This document shows positions 43,088 through 55,100 of a DNA stretch of 64,000 nucleotides, in pieces. The first letter of the stretch is position 1; each line of letters begins with the position of its first letter. Below the pieces are notes generated by a model, which did no database searches, was not told the origin of the DNA, and saw nothing but the letters and a program-made list of their open reading frames with translations. A program made the position numbers and the translations under genes. The stretch covers positions 260,501-324,500 of the forward strand of contig CAJQUW010003073.1 of assembly GCA_907163375.1 (NCBI GenBank), given 5' to 3'. This stretch comes from Prostheceraeus crozeri (taxonomy: Eukaryota; Platyhelminthes; Polycladida; Euryleptidae).

Positions 43088-44529
43088 CTGGCATTATTCT
43101 TTTATTCTAGAGTTTATATGGTTTTTTGCACTGCAGTCTTGAAACCATGTCACGGTGTGACGCCACATTTAAATGAAAATTCGTGTCTTCTTGCCACATA
43201 AAGCATGTGAGTATCCATTTACAAGCTCATTACATGCATAGCCACAAACTACATGTAAATGCAACTTTTCGTGAATAAGTGTGTGCATTGACATCCGCTG
43301 ATGCACGCATCCATAATTCGAAATATGCAAACGCGTGCTTCATTTTCGAATCGGAATTATGACTCGCGCACACAGAGGAAATTGCTATATTTATTAGCGT
43401 GTTCATTAGCGTATCATGCCAATACAATACTGCGAAAAGTATGCCGAAATTCGCAGAAATCTAGCCTGCTCTGCGCAATGTTCACTGGTCTCTAAATCTA
43501 TTCATAGAATCATTCTCAAAAGGACGATTAAAGACTCAGGGAAGAACATATCCTAGCCATCAATGTGTTATGATGAAAACGTTGGTTATGATAGAAAAGA
43601 TTGCAAAGCGATCAGATCAAACTTGACTGTGCGTCAGAACTCAGAGACGTAAATTTTTCATAACATGAAAACACGTACAAATGAAAAGGTGATGAAAGAT
43701 GGCAATAGTTCATGAAAAAAATTGGTGATTCTACTTACAAAGAAGACATGAAGTGAATAATTATAAAAGCTTGTTCTGGTTCTATGGAAGGAGAGGACGA
43801 AAAAAATAATGATCTTGTTTTTTATCAATGCATTTTCAAAACTTCTATTAGACAATTTCAATTCAAGACTAATGAAAATTATGCACTAAAATCAGAAATA
43901 AGAATATGAACGGATGACCGCGATGTTCTAAGTGATGATCAAATATGCAAGCTGAGTTCGTTATCGAGCTATGCTTAGAATATCGCCAGAACCTAAACTT
44001 AACAAATAAGAGGAATCCAGAACAAGTAAAGGATACACATGTATACATGTACGTGAAGCATTTAGCGCACTACATCAACACAGTACAAAAGAAATGACGT
44101 ACATCAGAATGAATTTCATCGCCACTTAGCTGGGAATGTAACCCAAAACGAATATTGTCTTTGGGTTAGCCCCATTCGGTTCATTTTTGATGCAAGGATG
44201 CCATATTTCCACATTGCAGTACAAATAACCTTTCAATAAAATATACATAATTTAGGAAGAATGCAAAAAAAGTTACAATTGCATCAGAGTACTTAGATGT
44301 TTATGTAATCAACACGCGACCAGTAAAAAATTTGCACACGTCAAAAGTCAAAGTCCTTTTCTACACCTTTAGGTGTATAGGACAGCTGCTCTCGTCTGCT
44401 TCCACTTTCCATAGCCACTGAGCCAAGTGACTGTCAAACTCACCCACTGCCAAGACCATTCTTTATCACTGAGTGATAGAGAAAAATGTACATGTATAAC
44501 ACATCTGCTCTAAATGTCCTAGGTTTTAC
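43088..44529. other. No supported gene
   Basis: Only AT-rich noise and a small hairpin (CTACACCTTTAGGTGTA near 44362-44378). The region just left of 44530 would be intron of the candidate membrane-protein gene. Confidence 0.35.
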
Positions 44530-44732
44530 CGAACCAAGTATTGAACACAGCTCTGCCGGAAACAGGCTAAATGCCATCACAAGGGCGATGTACCCGCTAA
44601 AGAAATACAAAAATAGCACATCAATTTTATGAACCGGGTGGAACTTCATTAGCACAGTCATGGATATAACGCACGAAAAGTTCAGTTGATATTGATCAAG
44701 AAATCTGCCAAGCGGCGGTAGTACAGAAGCAC
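44530..44732 (-). CDS. Candidate internal exon of a membrane protein
   Basis: On the minus strand a strong acceptor (CCTTTTGTTTGTCAG) and a usable donor (GGTTCG/GTAAAA) bound 203 bases with a single open frame of 67 codons. It reads GASVLPPLGRFLDQYQLNFS, then two hydrophobic stretches, NFSCVISMTVLMKF and VLFLYFFSGYIALVMAFSLF, separated by HPVHKID, and ends PAELCSILGS. This suggests two membrane passes of a polytopic protein. I do not recognise the family. Neighbouring exons were not found. Confidence 0.48.
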
Positions 44733-46102
44733 CTGACAAACAAAAGGATTCCCTTCAGCATTGAAAATGCTTCTCTTGACCCGGCAGTTACGCGTGTGGG
44801 CAGATTGGCAACTGCACTTCATCAGTTCTGTGTAACTAAATCAACAGAAGTTAACAAAAGTGATCCAATCCTGATAGTTACGCCGGTAGGAGATTCATTG
44901 TTACATGTCTTCAAAATTTCGCACATATACACGTTGTGAAAAACGCATTGATCGTATATTATAAAACAGAAAATGTGGGAATAGGCGAAGTGTCTATTTC
45001 GTTAATAGATCATCTCTTTATACTTCCTGATGATATTGACCGGTGGTCAATGAAATACGTATCAGAACTTCATACAATTTGTGAACTTTCTATTTCTTTT
45101 AGCAAACTGAACATTTGACCTATTCCCACATTTTCTGTCTCTTTCATATGCATGATCTTTACTGCATGAATTGTAACAAGGGGTTCCAAAATCTCGAAAA
45201 ATCTCAGTCCCGGAATTGAGCAGAATTGTAGATATGCCATTTTTATACAGCACGTATGTACTTCATAACATGAGTAACATAATGGTCAATCCCGGCTTTT
45301 GTAGATTCCGGGATTCGGGATCGTATCTATCCAAGATAGGAATTTGTAACATGTAATTGGTCTACTAGCTATGAGTAAAATAATAAGATTATCAGAAATA
45401 ATATGACAATTTGATTCATGGCATCTTTTGGTAGATTGGGATCTTCAATCCCGGAGAATACAAATCTCGGAATCACGAGATTGCAGAATATTATAATTAT
45501 TACCTTTTTATAGTAAGCTAAGCTTATTGCTAATGTAAATGCAAACAACAACTGTGATCAAATAGGTAGGATTCTTTCCAGACATCTCAACGGACAACTT
45601 TCAACGACATCTGCAGTCTAATGGTAGAATTCTCCCTAAAGATGTCAACTTTCAACTGTTAATTCCGGGATTGCGCTTTTTGCCATTAACTATTATTGTC
45701 AGCAACAACTATATGGTTGTTCTCATATTGGCCATTCCTATAAATAGCAGCTTTGAAACATAAGACATTGGAATTCTCGACCAAATATGTCTCTTCAGTT
45801 GGTTTGGGAAATCGATACATGGACGATTATTTTTGTCTGAGGAGCAGTTGCCGGGTATGTTGTGTGTGATTTTTTTTACATTCCTCTTCGTCAGTCAACT
45901 AACTGTCAAAATATCAATCCCGGGATCGATTCCAGAATAAGCTTGAATGGAGAGGATTCGTTAACTTTTGGCATCTTAAAAGAAAAGGCGAATGTAGACA
46001 GATTATTAGTAAGGACAGAAGAATATACGATATCGAATCACCAAAAGTACATGTGCAACTTTATATCGTCACACAAATAAGCATGCACTTGTTAATGAAG
46101 AG
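44733..46102. other. No gene; dispersed CCCGGG-type motifs
   Basis: Between about 45186 and 45930 the words AATCCCGG, TTCCGGGATT and AATCCCGGGATCG recur at irregular spacing in both orientations (near 45205, 45283, 45309, 45452, 45664, 45917). They may be subterminal motifs of one or more decayed DNA elements. No ends or transposase are defined. Confidence 0.4.
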
Positions 46103-46838
46103 CTGACTTGTGTCAATTACTCGTGTGATGTTATTGATTACAATTACAAATTACTTAAATTGTAATTGCAAATTACTCCGTTTTTTCTTCAATTACATTT
46201 CAATTACTTTGCAATCACTTTAGATAAATGCGGCATTGCACTATTCGTACTACCAACACATCTTTTCTGGGCGGATATGCACAGGTCAGTCACTACTGCT
46301 CCCGGAATACAGACCACGCTTGAAGCTTTGATATAAAATTGCCAACTTTTTATCCTCTAACAGATGTTTTCGCCTAATATCTCTCCTACATTCAAACTGA
46401 AGATGAAATACTGTGATATCGAGACTTGTGGCTTCGGAGACTTCCTAACGATTGCAATTACATCTCCGTTAAGGATTACATTGATTTAAAGATTTAAACT
46501 GTGGTTTCTTGAAGAAATTATGTGCCTCTCATTTTCCGAGGGGCAACTAGAGGGGGAAAGAATATCACAACATCAGCACTTAATTTAGATTTTGACAAGT
46601 TTCGCTGTACATTTTTTCGAAAAATTTCTGTTGAACACACGGTGCACATCTAAGTATTTTAACTCATTATCGACGAGGAGAGAAAGGCAATTTGAAATGT
46701 GTGCTAATTAACAGAGCTGATCGTAAAGTAACTGCAAATACATGGCTAAAAATGTAATTGATTACAATCACTTATTACGGCAATTTTAATTGCAGTTATG
46801 TAATTGTAATCGCAATCACAATTACAACACAAGTCTGG
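46103..46838. mobile_element. 735-bp element with GACTTGTGT inverted ends and 8-bp duplication
   Basis: CTGACTTGTGT at the left end mirrors ACACAAGTCTGG at the right. TGAAGAG(C) stands at 46096-46103 and 46839-46846 as a 7-8 bp direct repeat. Subterminal regions at both ends are dense in AATTACAATTAC words in opposite orientation. The duplication length fits hAT-like transposition. No transposase. A second end of the same family is at 59380-59429. Confidence 0.72.
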
Positions 46839-46846
46839 TGAAGAGC

Positions 46847-48581
46847 AACTCCGTTACCGAAAATTGCTGGCTCATCGTATGATCGTTGCATTTGTCTACT
46901 TTCTTTCTATAAAATGACAAAATCATCTCTTGGTTGAAGTAATTCAACAACTTCTGGTTTGGATTATCTGGTAGAAGCAGAAAATTGCCAATTGTCAGCC
47001 GGACAAATAGTAATTATATCATATCACGCAGATAACATGCCAACTGCATTCTTGATATCGAAGGACTAGTTGTGGATGAAGTCTATCATAGAATGACATT
47101 TGAAATAGTCTCTTATTTGGGACGGAGGACAGTTCGCCCATTCCAGCTGGGTCGGATAAGGATATGCTATAAATGTTTGTCAAAGAAACATCATATGATT
47201 CATATCTTGATAATGATAAGCTTCAGTGTTTACTTTAGCATCAATATCATATTTCTCATCAAAACTGGTGTTTACTATAATAGCTATCGATTGGAACATT
47301 ATCCGGCTATTCTGAAATGTGCAAGTAAATGAAGTCATTTTAGGAAGTATTGAAATTGAAGAAAGAATTTTAATTCCGTGATGTTGCATTCAGTCTTCAT
47401 TTGTTGTTTAACTATAAAAAACTACGGAATGATTGAAACATTACGCCATCTGATGTTTACAGAGCATGAACAAAATCAATAATTACATGAGATTATTCAA
47501 TGTTCTGAATGCTTACACCATGTACATGTATGTCACTGCTTCAGAAAATCGAAAAATTGCACGGAGGAATCGAATTCTTATTCTGGAGAAAACCAGAGGT
47601 TATATCTTATCACAACAGGAATGACTGATCTTCTCTCTACTTTATGCAGCGTTGAGATGAATATCATGAACAATGAAGCCTGCTCATGCAATCAGTTCTT
47701 TAGAACGGTCAAGCTTTGCGAATGCTTGGAGTACAAAAAATTACAGGATACAAAAGTGATTACTTGTCTTACGTGACCGCGCGAATTCACTCTAACAAGT
47801 CCATGGTGTAGCAGCTGAAGCGAAAAATTAAAATCCTATCATAATACTAAATACTGCTGATTTTTCAAAAGCAGCAAAATACATTTTGCGTATGAATTAC
47901 TTCAAAATTTGTGTGCAGACTACATGGTTTCTAAAAAAGCTCTGTACGCGAATGCGGCATGTACGCAGAAATTGCGCATGTGAGACATTCTGTAAGTCTT
48001 GCAATGCAGCCATTTGATCAAATGGGAAATAACATCTTAAGAGCGTTGTAATGCATTCCACAATACAGCAACCCCCTCCTGCACTTAGGGCAATTGCGAG
48101 ATGTGAAGTTGAGATGGTAGCCTTTCCCTATGACATCCTATCTTGGGTGGGGTAAAAGAGAGTAAAAATTCCCTTTGCTATCTTCCCGTGGTGTTATTCA
48201 TTAAGTACTCTGACATGCATCCGGAGTCGATAAATGCAATATAAACATTCACCATCATTATAATGAATCATCAGACTTGGCAGGTTTGACATTTTGCATT
48301 TAATGGCGAAGTCACATGTGATTCTCAAAAAATATTCAAACTCGACCAGATTTGATATCATATCAATGACATTTTGAATACTTAAAAGGCAATTTTTTTG
48401 TTAATAACTGAAGATAAAGTACCAATATCTTGCCGTCTATCTCATTATCAATATCTTCCACTGAGAAAAATCGGAGATGGCCCCTGAATGTCATAGTTCC
48501 TTAAAATATTTCTAGTTTGATTAAAACAACTTGAAAAATATTTGGAAGAGTGGATTAGAAAAATGCTAAAACAGCAACCCA
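46847..48581. other. No supported gene
   Basis: Open frames at 47072-47332 and its opposite strand have no domain or splice support. Nothing else was recognised. Confidence 0.4.
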
Positions 48582-49098
48582 CACGCGGTTCTCGGAATGA
48601 ATAGAATAAGACCGACGCTTCCTGGCGTGTCGTAAAAGGCGACTAAAAGGAGCCTTTTGCCACTACAGCTCTGGTGTTGGCAGTTTGATGTCTTTTTCTC
48701 ATTGCCTTTCATCAGTGGCTCTACTAACTTGATGTTGCGAAGGATCCTGACAACCGAATCTTAGCTGTTGGGATATGCAACAAAGCTCTTTGATATTCCT
48801 CCCCTATGGCATATCTGGTTATGCTTTGTCCTAAGTCCCCTCCGCCCCTCGGCGGCAAGGGGTGCCGTGGTACCATTGGGGTTGCTGCCTCCACCGTTCA
48901 ATGCTGTTCACACTGTGTGAACAGTTCTGTCTTGGGTGCGGTAGCACCCCGGTGGTATCGGAATGGCCATTCCCTCCCCGGGGTACTCCTCACCAGCAGT
49001 AGGCATCTATTTGTCTGCTGGGTGTGCCGCTTCGTATTGTCGTGATCTGAAGCCTCCTATATGCTGGACGGAACCGGTAAAACAATAACAACAACAAC
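48582..49098 (+). mobile_element. GC-rich repeat with (AAC)n tail
   Basis: About 500 bases of markedly higher GC start ACACGCGGTTCTCGG, contain GGCGTGTCGTAAAAGGCGAC and a near-perfect CTGTTCACAC/GTGTGAACAG palindrome (48903-48923), and end in AACAATAACAACAACAACC. An oligo(AAC) tail and directional composition suggest a retroposed, non-LTR-derived or SINE-like unit. An open frame at 48806-49045 has no recognisable domain. Confidence 0.45.
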
Positions 49099-51516
49099 CA
49101 AAGCAGCATAATGCCAAGCATTTCTCGTGAATGCATGCGTAATGAATGGCTTCAAAGATTTCCGCAAAACTGATCACTCAGATAAGCAGCACGACTGTGA
49201 AAGTCACATGTACTAGATTTAGTTATGAGCTGCGTTTTAAAGCACGCTGTAATGTACTTAATGAACATCTAGGGAATATAATATCAATTGTCAGTCTTTC
49301 CTTAAGCTTACTTTGTGAGTTCTAGAATTTGTTGAATGCAAAATGGTAATATTTACTTTTCTTTATTTCTCACTTGTATAATATTCTCCTTAATTTCAAG
49401 GTTATTGGGTATTTGTCAGTGTTTGTTAGCTTAACTTTTACACTTGATAATGTACCAGTGTGCAAGCTGGTAATGCTAAATTGCTGCTCTGAGGGTGTAC
49501 GGGCACGAGTTTGATGGACCGACCAAAACATCTATTAAGCCTGCACAACCACTAAAAAGCACCCATCCCTTTAAAATATTCATATTCATATCTGTGCCTA
49601 TTGCATAGTTTTTGACGTTAAATATGGGACAACTTTATCGACAGGGAGTTGAATTAATTCGTTTATGCGAAGCTCGTTTGACGTATTTTTTATGACAAAT
49701 TTTGAGATGTTGCTTTCATTTCACAGCGATTTTCGATGTTTGGAGGGTTCACTTTTATATATTGAAATCGCGCCGAATCAGCCACGAAAGTCAATTTGTT
49801 TCGGAATGCATTTGCCTATTTCTGTCGCAAATTAGACGGGTTTATCGAAAATCGGAAATTTAAGGGTCAAAGCATGATGCAGTTCTTAATTGCTCGCATT
49901 AGCCATCAACGTGTACTTTGAAATGATGAAAAATAAGTCCGTGCTAATGGTCTACATAGGAATCGCATACCTGACCTCATTTTGTGTTCAGTTCTTGTTT
50001 TTCAAACAACATGCTGACAGAAGTACTTCGTTGATAAACAAACTGCTTTGACTTGCCAACTTGTAGGTAGGTATAACAAGCTACTTGCTAATTTCCACCC
50101 TTAAGATAGATGCTGGTAGTGACAGAAATACATTGGACATTTGGCATAAATACTTACTTTACTCGAATTTTAAAATTGATGTTTCTGAAACCCGATGAAA
50201 ATGTCTTGAATCGACACATGAGGAAAGAATACCAGTTGCGTGTCCATTAAGTAAGTGAGGGTGTGAGGGTGGTAATCTCATTCACTATTGCTTTTCGCTA
50301 TTTTTCACGACTACCATGAAGCAGTTAGGCTTGCAATCGAACGTCTGCTACGAGAACGCTCGTTGTCAGTGTAAAGGATTACTCGACAAATAACGTCAAT
50401 CGAATAATTGATGCTTCATCCTAAAGCATCTCGCTATCGAATGTCTAACGTACAACAGAATACCTTCATGGACTAAATTTCAAAGCGGATAGCGATGCAC
50501 TTGTTGGCTATCTGACAATTCCCACACTGAAAAAAGGGAAAACAAATGGGTTGCTGTTAGTTGTAATTTTTCAGTCATGCGAACATTGCTATAGAACTTC
50601 CTTATTTCATCTTACGATGGTAAAGTACAGATATGATGAAAACATCTACTACCAAAGATTAAAACCTCATCAGTTATCCTTCAATTGACCTTTTTACCGA
50701 TTGCTGCATCATGTTTGACAAGCATTAACAAACACAGGAAAGAAACAATCAAACGATCTCTATTAATCTAAAATGTCTCCCCAATGAGGGATTCAGAGTG
50801 GAAATGGTGATTTAGTTTAATGAAATAACAATTAAGATCGCCAGTCAATTTATTCTATCAATGTGTTCTAGCGATCTAACTGCAGAACGGCAGTATTCGT
50901 TAATTAAATCGATAGGGAGAAACTAAACCAAATCGAATTTAATTTTGTCAACTAACAAACTGAAATTGGATTGATATTCCCGAAACATCATGGAGTCTAG
51001 AAATAGTGATGAATTTAATGGTCAGCAATTAGTAGCTTTCTATTTCAGTAAGCAATATGTTTAACAGTCCTTCGAAAATGTGCTCAAACATCAAAAAGCA
51101 AAATTGTGAAAATTGTGGTCAGCGAACTGCATTAGGTAATCTAGCTAGAGTTGTAATTATATAAAACCCCTTAGTTCCCGAAAGATGAAATTAGCGTGAG
51201 CAACAGAAAAATCGATGAATGTAGTTCTTTATAAATGTGGTTCCCAATTTTACACGTGATAAAAGTCCAGGGGGATTTTGCAATGATTCAATGATTCCCA
51301 TGATTCAATCGTTGCAGCACAACCAATTCGCACATGCTCGTTTCTATGGTAATGTCAGTTTTTTTTACAAATTCGGTTATCTTGTTGCAATGAACAGCAA
51401 TTCTAAATTTGAATTCCACTACCTTTAAAAAAAATAACGATTTGAGCATCAGTTGGAAATTGATGGTAGATGACTTTGAAAAACGATCAGTTATCACTTG
51501 AAAACGTCTTAAGACA
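49099..51516. other. AT-rich spacer without supported features
   Basis: No terminal repeats, exons or RNA motifs were recognised by eye. Confidence 0.4.
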
Positions 51517-51663
51517 ATGTTGGGAGCATGTTTGCTCGCTATGGGACTAGATGTAGCTCAAATAGAGATTTTGAAAATGCATGGAAACTACATATTGTCT
51601 GCTACCATCTTAGGTCTAGGAGCGTATATCGTGGAGAGGATTGCAGTAACTGCATCCAAGTGA
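51517..51663 (+). CDS. Small ORF with hydrophobic segment
   Basis: 48 codons starting MLGACLLAMGLDVAQIEILK and ending NYILSATILGLGAYIVERI plus AVTASK before TGA. One likely membrane segment (about residues 24-40). An in-frame TGA lies upstream at about 51499, so if it is real it is a complete microprotein or a terminal exon with an unseen acceptor. Not recognised. Confidence 0.3.
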   Translation: MLGACLLAMGLDVAQIEILKMHGNYILSATILGLGAYIVERIAVTASK

Positions 51664-52005
51664 ATGAATGCACCAAATATATTGTGAGGCATGATAATCT
51701 GTTCATTTTGTCACTTGAGATGCACTATTAATAGTATAAAATTGATAGTGTTGCTTATGAAGCTATTATGAGTAGTATTTATAGTATATTGCTTTTATTC
51801 ATTAAAATAATTACATGGATAAATGGACAAGTTGATTATCACTTCATCGTAGTTAATCAAAGGTCAATAAAGTGATTCAAATGGATTAAGATGCACAATT
51901 TCGTGAGAAATTGATAAAATTCTTTTTAATTTAAGTATGGATATATATATATATATATTATATATTAATGAAACAGTCAATTCCTTTTGCATTAAAATAG
52001 ATCTT

Positions 52006-52563
52006 TCTTTTGTTTTTTGATTTCATGATCCACTAATTCTGAACGAAACTGTTCAGTGACCTTTTTGTTTTGCAGATTTTTATCATATAACTTAATTTTT
52101 GTGTATTTTGGAACCAATTCATTTTTTTGCAAATGTTGTTGTAATTAATATCGTGATTTAATTTTATGCATTTATGCAAAGACCTTTCCGTTTTTCTATA
52201 TTGAATTTTTTCTTCTGGCGATATTGTTCTCAAGATGATAAAAGAATGCCATTTGATGGTAAAGTAACTCATATTTTGCGACGTTTCGGATGGTAACGAC
52301 CTGTCCATTTTCAAGCTGTAAATAAAAAATGCTGTAAATGAGATTTGAAATCTCCAAACTATGCATTTAAGCAGCGAAGACAAAATGATTAGATCATGGA
52401 CACATCTTAACGAAAGCAAAATTATCAAACGTGCTGATATCAATAGCATACATGAAGATATCGTCTGAGTCAATAGTTATAGCACATTCACATGCCTAGT
52501 GAGTCCTTTATCCTTAACAGTTTCGTTCAGAATTAGTGGATCATGAAATCAAAAAACAAAAGA
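52006..52563. mobile_element. 558-bp element with perfect 48-bp inverted ends
   Basis: 52006-52053 and 52516-52563 are perfect 48-base reverse complements (TCTTTTGTTTTTTGATTTCA ... CGAAACTGTT). (AT)n tracts stand near both ends (51945-51963 and 52564-52583). On the minus strand the interior has a GAAACGTCGC core preceded by a hairpin (52278-52318), the signature of hammerhead-type motifs found in Penelope-like elements. The 146-codon minus frame inside is not recognised as protein. It is probably a non-autonomous relative or terminal piece of a Penelope-like element. Confidence 0.75.
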
Positions 52564-52617
52564 GATATATATATATATATATAATATTAAATGGAAGTGT
52601 CGAATACTGGGAACTAA

Positions 52618-53036
52618 ATAATTACAAATATCACCAGGAGGCACCAAAGATAAAACAAGACAACTCTTAGGCCAACCGGTTTCACCTGGTCATTCAGGCT
52701 TGTCAGGGGCAACTGAATCTTTTTTTAAAAAATATCATACATAAATTTCGTAATCGTTATGAAAAGCAAACATGGAAATCAAAATGCATAGAGATCAATC
52801 AGTAATGACATTAGCGGTGGTGGCAATTACATCTCTATTCAACAAAGGTTGGATCATTTCAATGCACAGCTTCTCTTTACTTTCCCGAAACCTTCTGCTG
52901 CAATTAGATGGAAGTTTTAGAATGGGCATGCACAGAAATGGGGGATCATGCTTGGAACAAGAAGCGATATGATGGCTTACATAAAGCTGTCTATACCGGG
53001 TGTCAAGAATGTGTTGTCTATGGACACGCAATATGG
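52618..53036 (-). repeat. Inverted arm: copy of the element's 3' end
   Basis: Reverse complement of 54493-54913. It includes the last 78 codons of the endonuclease frame on the minus strand (53031-52795) and the 3' untranslated region. The junction with the plus-oriented body is at 53036/53037, after ATATGG. Confidence 0.93.
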
Positions 53037-54734
53037 AATTTCAATGCTTCTTTACCTTACATATGTGGTTTACCTAAGCTACATAAATTGTCAATTTTTC
53101 GAGAAAATATTGGAATAAATGCGGATAAGTTTGGTTATACCCATTTAAGATTACCAGTAGATTTGAAATTTCGTCCAATTGTGGCCAGCACTTATGCCCC
53201 CACTAGTCATCTCAACAGCATGCTTGATGAAATTTTGAAGCCCTACGCACCACGTCTGTTGAGTTATTGCAAGGATACCAACGACTTTTTAGCTAAGCTT
53301 CCGGAGAGTTTGGAAAATGGTATTTTTATTTCATTTGATGTGGTATCACTCTATACCAACATTAGCCATGAATTGGGCCTGAGCGCAATTAATTATTGGA
53401 TAAACGAATACAGAGACGAGATAAATGAAAAGTATACTAATGAATTCATTGTGAAAGGCGTGGAAATTGTTTTGAAGAACATTTTTTTCAATTTTGAAGA
53501 CAATTATTTTCTACAAGTTTCCGGTACCGCTATGGATACGAGACTCGCGCCTACATATGCGACCTTGACAATGGGTTTTCTGGAATTGCGCATGTGCAGC
53601 ATGATGAAACAAACTCTAAATCGGTATGATTACCATGTCTTTTGTAAATCATGGCTACGGTATCTAGATGATATATTTATTATTTGGAAGGACACATTTG
53701 GGAATATCAACGATTTTTATGACAATTTGAATAAATTAAATTATACCATCAAGTTTACGATTGAAAGTGATGCATAGCAACTTCCTTTCTTGGATGTATT
53801 GGTATATAAAGAGAATACTAAGATTGAGACTGACATATACCATAAACCAACGGATAGCTTTGATTACGTACCCTTCCATTCTAATCACCCCCGACATTGT
53901 GTGAAGAATATACCGTACGCCCTAGCGAATAGAATAAACCGCATAGTATCAAAGCCAGATTTGAAGGATCTCAGATTGAAAGACTTGAAATCCAGATTGC
54001 ATATGCTTGGATATCCTCATGATTTAGTTAATGATGCCATAATTAGAGCTACCTGTATGAATCGGAGGGTTAGTGATGCAAGTGATACTGTAAGTAATGA
54101 TAAAAGGATACCTTTTGTGGAGACTTACAATCCAAATAATCCCAATGTATTTTAAGACATAATATCGCCAGTATTTTCGAGCTTACAACTAACCCCTTTC
54201 TTTAAAGATCACAAAATTCAAAGATCGTATCGTCAACCTAAATCCCTCTTACATGTATTGAGGAAAAACAACAGAATAACCTTTAGTGGAGTAAATAAAT
54301 GCAAATACAAAAAATGCTCCTGTTGTGCATCGATAATTGAGGGTACAGAATTTCCATTCGTTAAAAACAATATTACAAAGATCTTTAAAGTTAAAAGTAA
54401 CATGAATTGTTCTACGAAGGATGTTATTTATGTGCTGAAATGTAGAGGGTGCGATTCAAATTACATTGGCCAAACAAGTGATTCGCTGAGGGCCATATTG
54501 CGTGTCCATAGACAACACATCCTTGACACCCGGTATAGACAGCTTTATGTAAGCCATCATATCGCTTCATGTTCCAAGCATGATCCCCCATTTCTGTGCA
54601 TGCCCATTCTAAAACTTCCATCTAATTGCAGCAGGAGGTTTCGGGAAAGTAAAGAGAAGCTGTGCATTGAAATGATCCAACCTTTGTTGAATAGAGATGT
54701 AATTGCCACCACCGCTAATGTCATTACTGATTGA
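53037..54734 (+). pseudogene. Penelope-like reverse transcriptase and GIY-YIG endonuclease
   Basis: A single reading frame of about 565 codons is interrupted by only two in-frame stops (TAG 53775-53777 and TAA 54153-54155). In order: YICGLPKLHK at the start, LKFRPIVAS, FISFDVVSLYTNI (first catalytic Asp), GTAMDTRLAPTYA (usual GTAMGT changed to GTAMDT), WLRYLDDIFIIW with the catalytic YLDD box (about 53661-53672), and LPFLDVLVYK. After a linker the cysteine-rich KCKYKKCSCC and the GIY-YIG nuclease (VIYVLKCRGCDSNYIGQT, then VHRQHIL and the late IEMIQPLLNR with its Glu/Asn) follow. The N-terminal region before the YICGLPKLHK block is missing. The stops and the altered motif make it inactive as it stands. 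Confidence 0.92.
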
Positions 54735-54913
54735 TCTCTATGCATTTTGATTTCCATGTTTGCTTTTCATAACGATTACGAAATTTATGTATGATATTTT
54801 TTAAAAAAAGATTCAGTTGCCCCTGACAAGCCTGAATGACCAGGTGAAACCGGTTGGCCTAAGAGTTGTCTTGTTTTATCTTTGGTGCCTCCTGGTGATA
54901 TTTGTAATTATAT

Positions 54914-54945
54914 ATATATATATAATTATATATATATAACAAAAA
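54914..54945. repeat. (TA)n microsatellite
   Basis: Interrupted TA repeats directly after the Penelope-like element. Such tracts also border its relatives here. Confidence 0.8.
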
Positions 54946-55100
54946 GATGTCTTCATGATAATAGTAAGGAATTATATTAACCAGAGCGTGATGCGCTTGA
55001 CTGACATCGCTTTCTTCGCGTGAATGATATTTATTTATTGCGTAGTTTAAGAAGGACTACATGCTATGTTCTGTGACAGTTGACTGACGATTGTATAGAG

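Larger units (their letters stand above)
52618..54913 (+). mobile_element. Penelope-like retroelement with inverted 3' copy at its 5' end
   Basis: The plus-strand body (53037-54913) runs from a 5'-truncated reverse transcriptase through a GIY-YIG endonuclease to an untranslated tail. The left part (52618-53036) is a nearly identical reverse complement of the last 420 bases (54493-54913), differing at only a few positions by eye. Such head-to-head truncated copies are a known outcome of Penelope-type integration. The element is bordered by ATAATTACAAAT and its complement, and (TA)n follows. Near identity of the arms means both arose together or recently. Confidence 0.92.

Noticed and set aside
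52033..52473. 146-codon minus-strand frame
   Set aside because: It spans the 558-bp element including its inverted end and the hammerhead-like core. The composition looks like translated untranslated-region sequence.
52772..52972. Plus-strand open frame in the inverted arm and its twin at 54557-54757 (minus)
   Set aside because: Antisense shadow of the endonuclease 3' end. The duplication is due to the inverted arm.
54826..54872. Hammerhead-like CTGA..GAAA words in the Penelope-like 3' tail
   Set aside because: CTGAATGA has an extra base and no acceptable stem II can be drawn, so it is not canonical enough to call.
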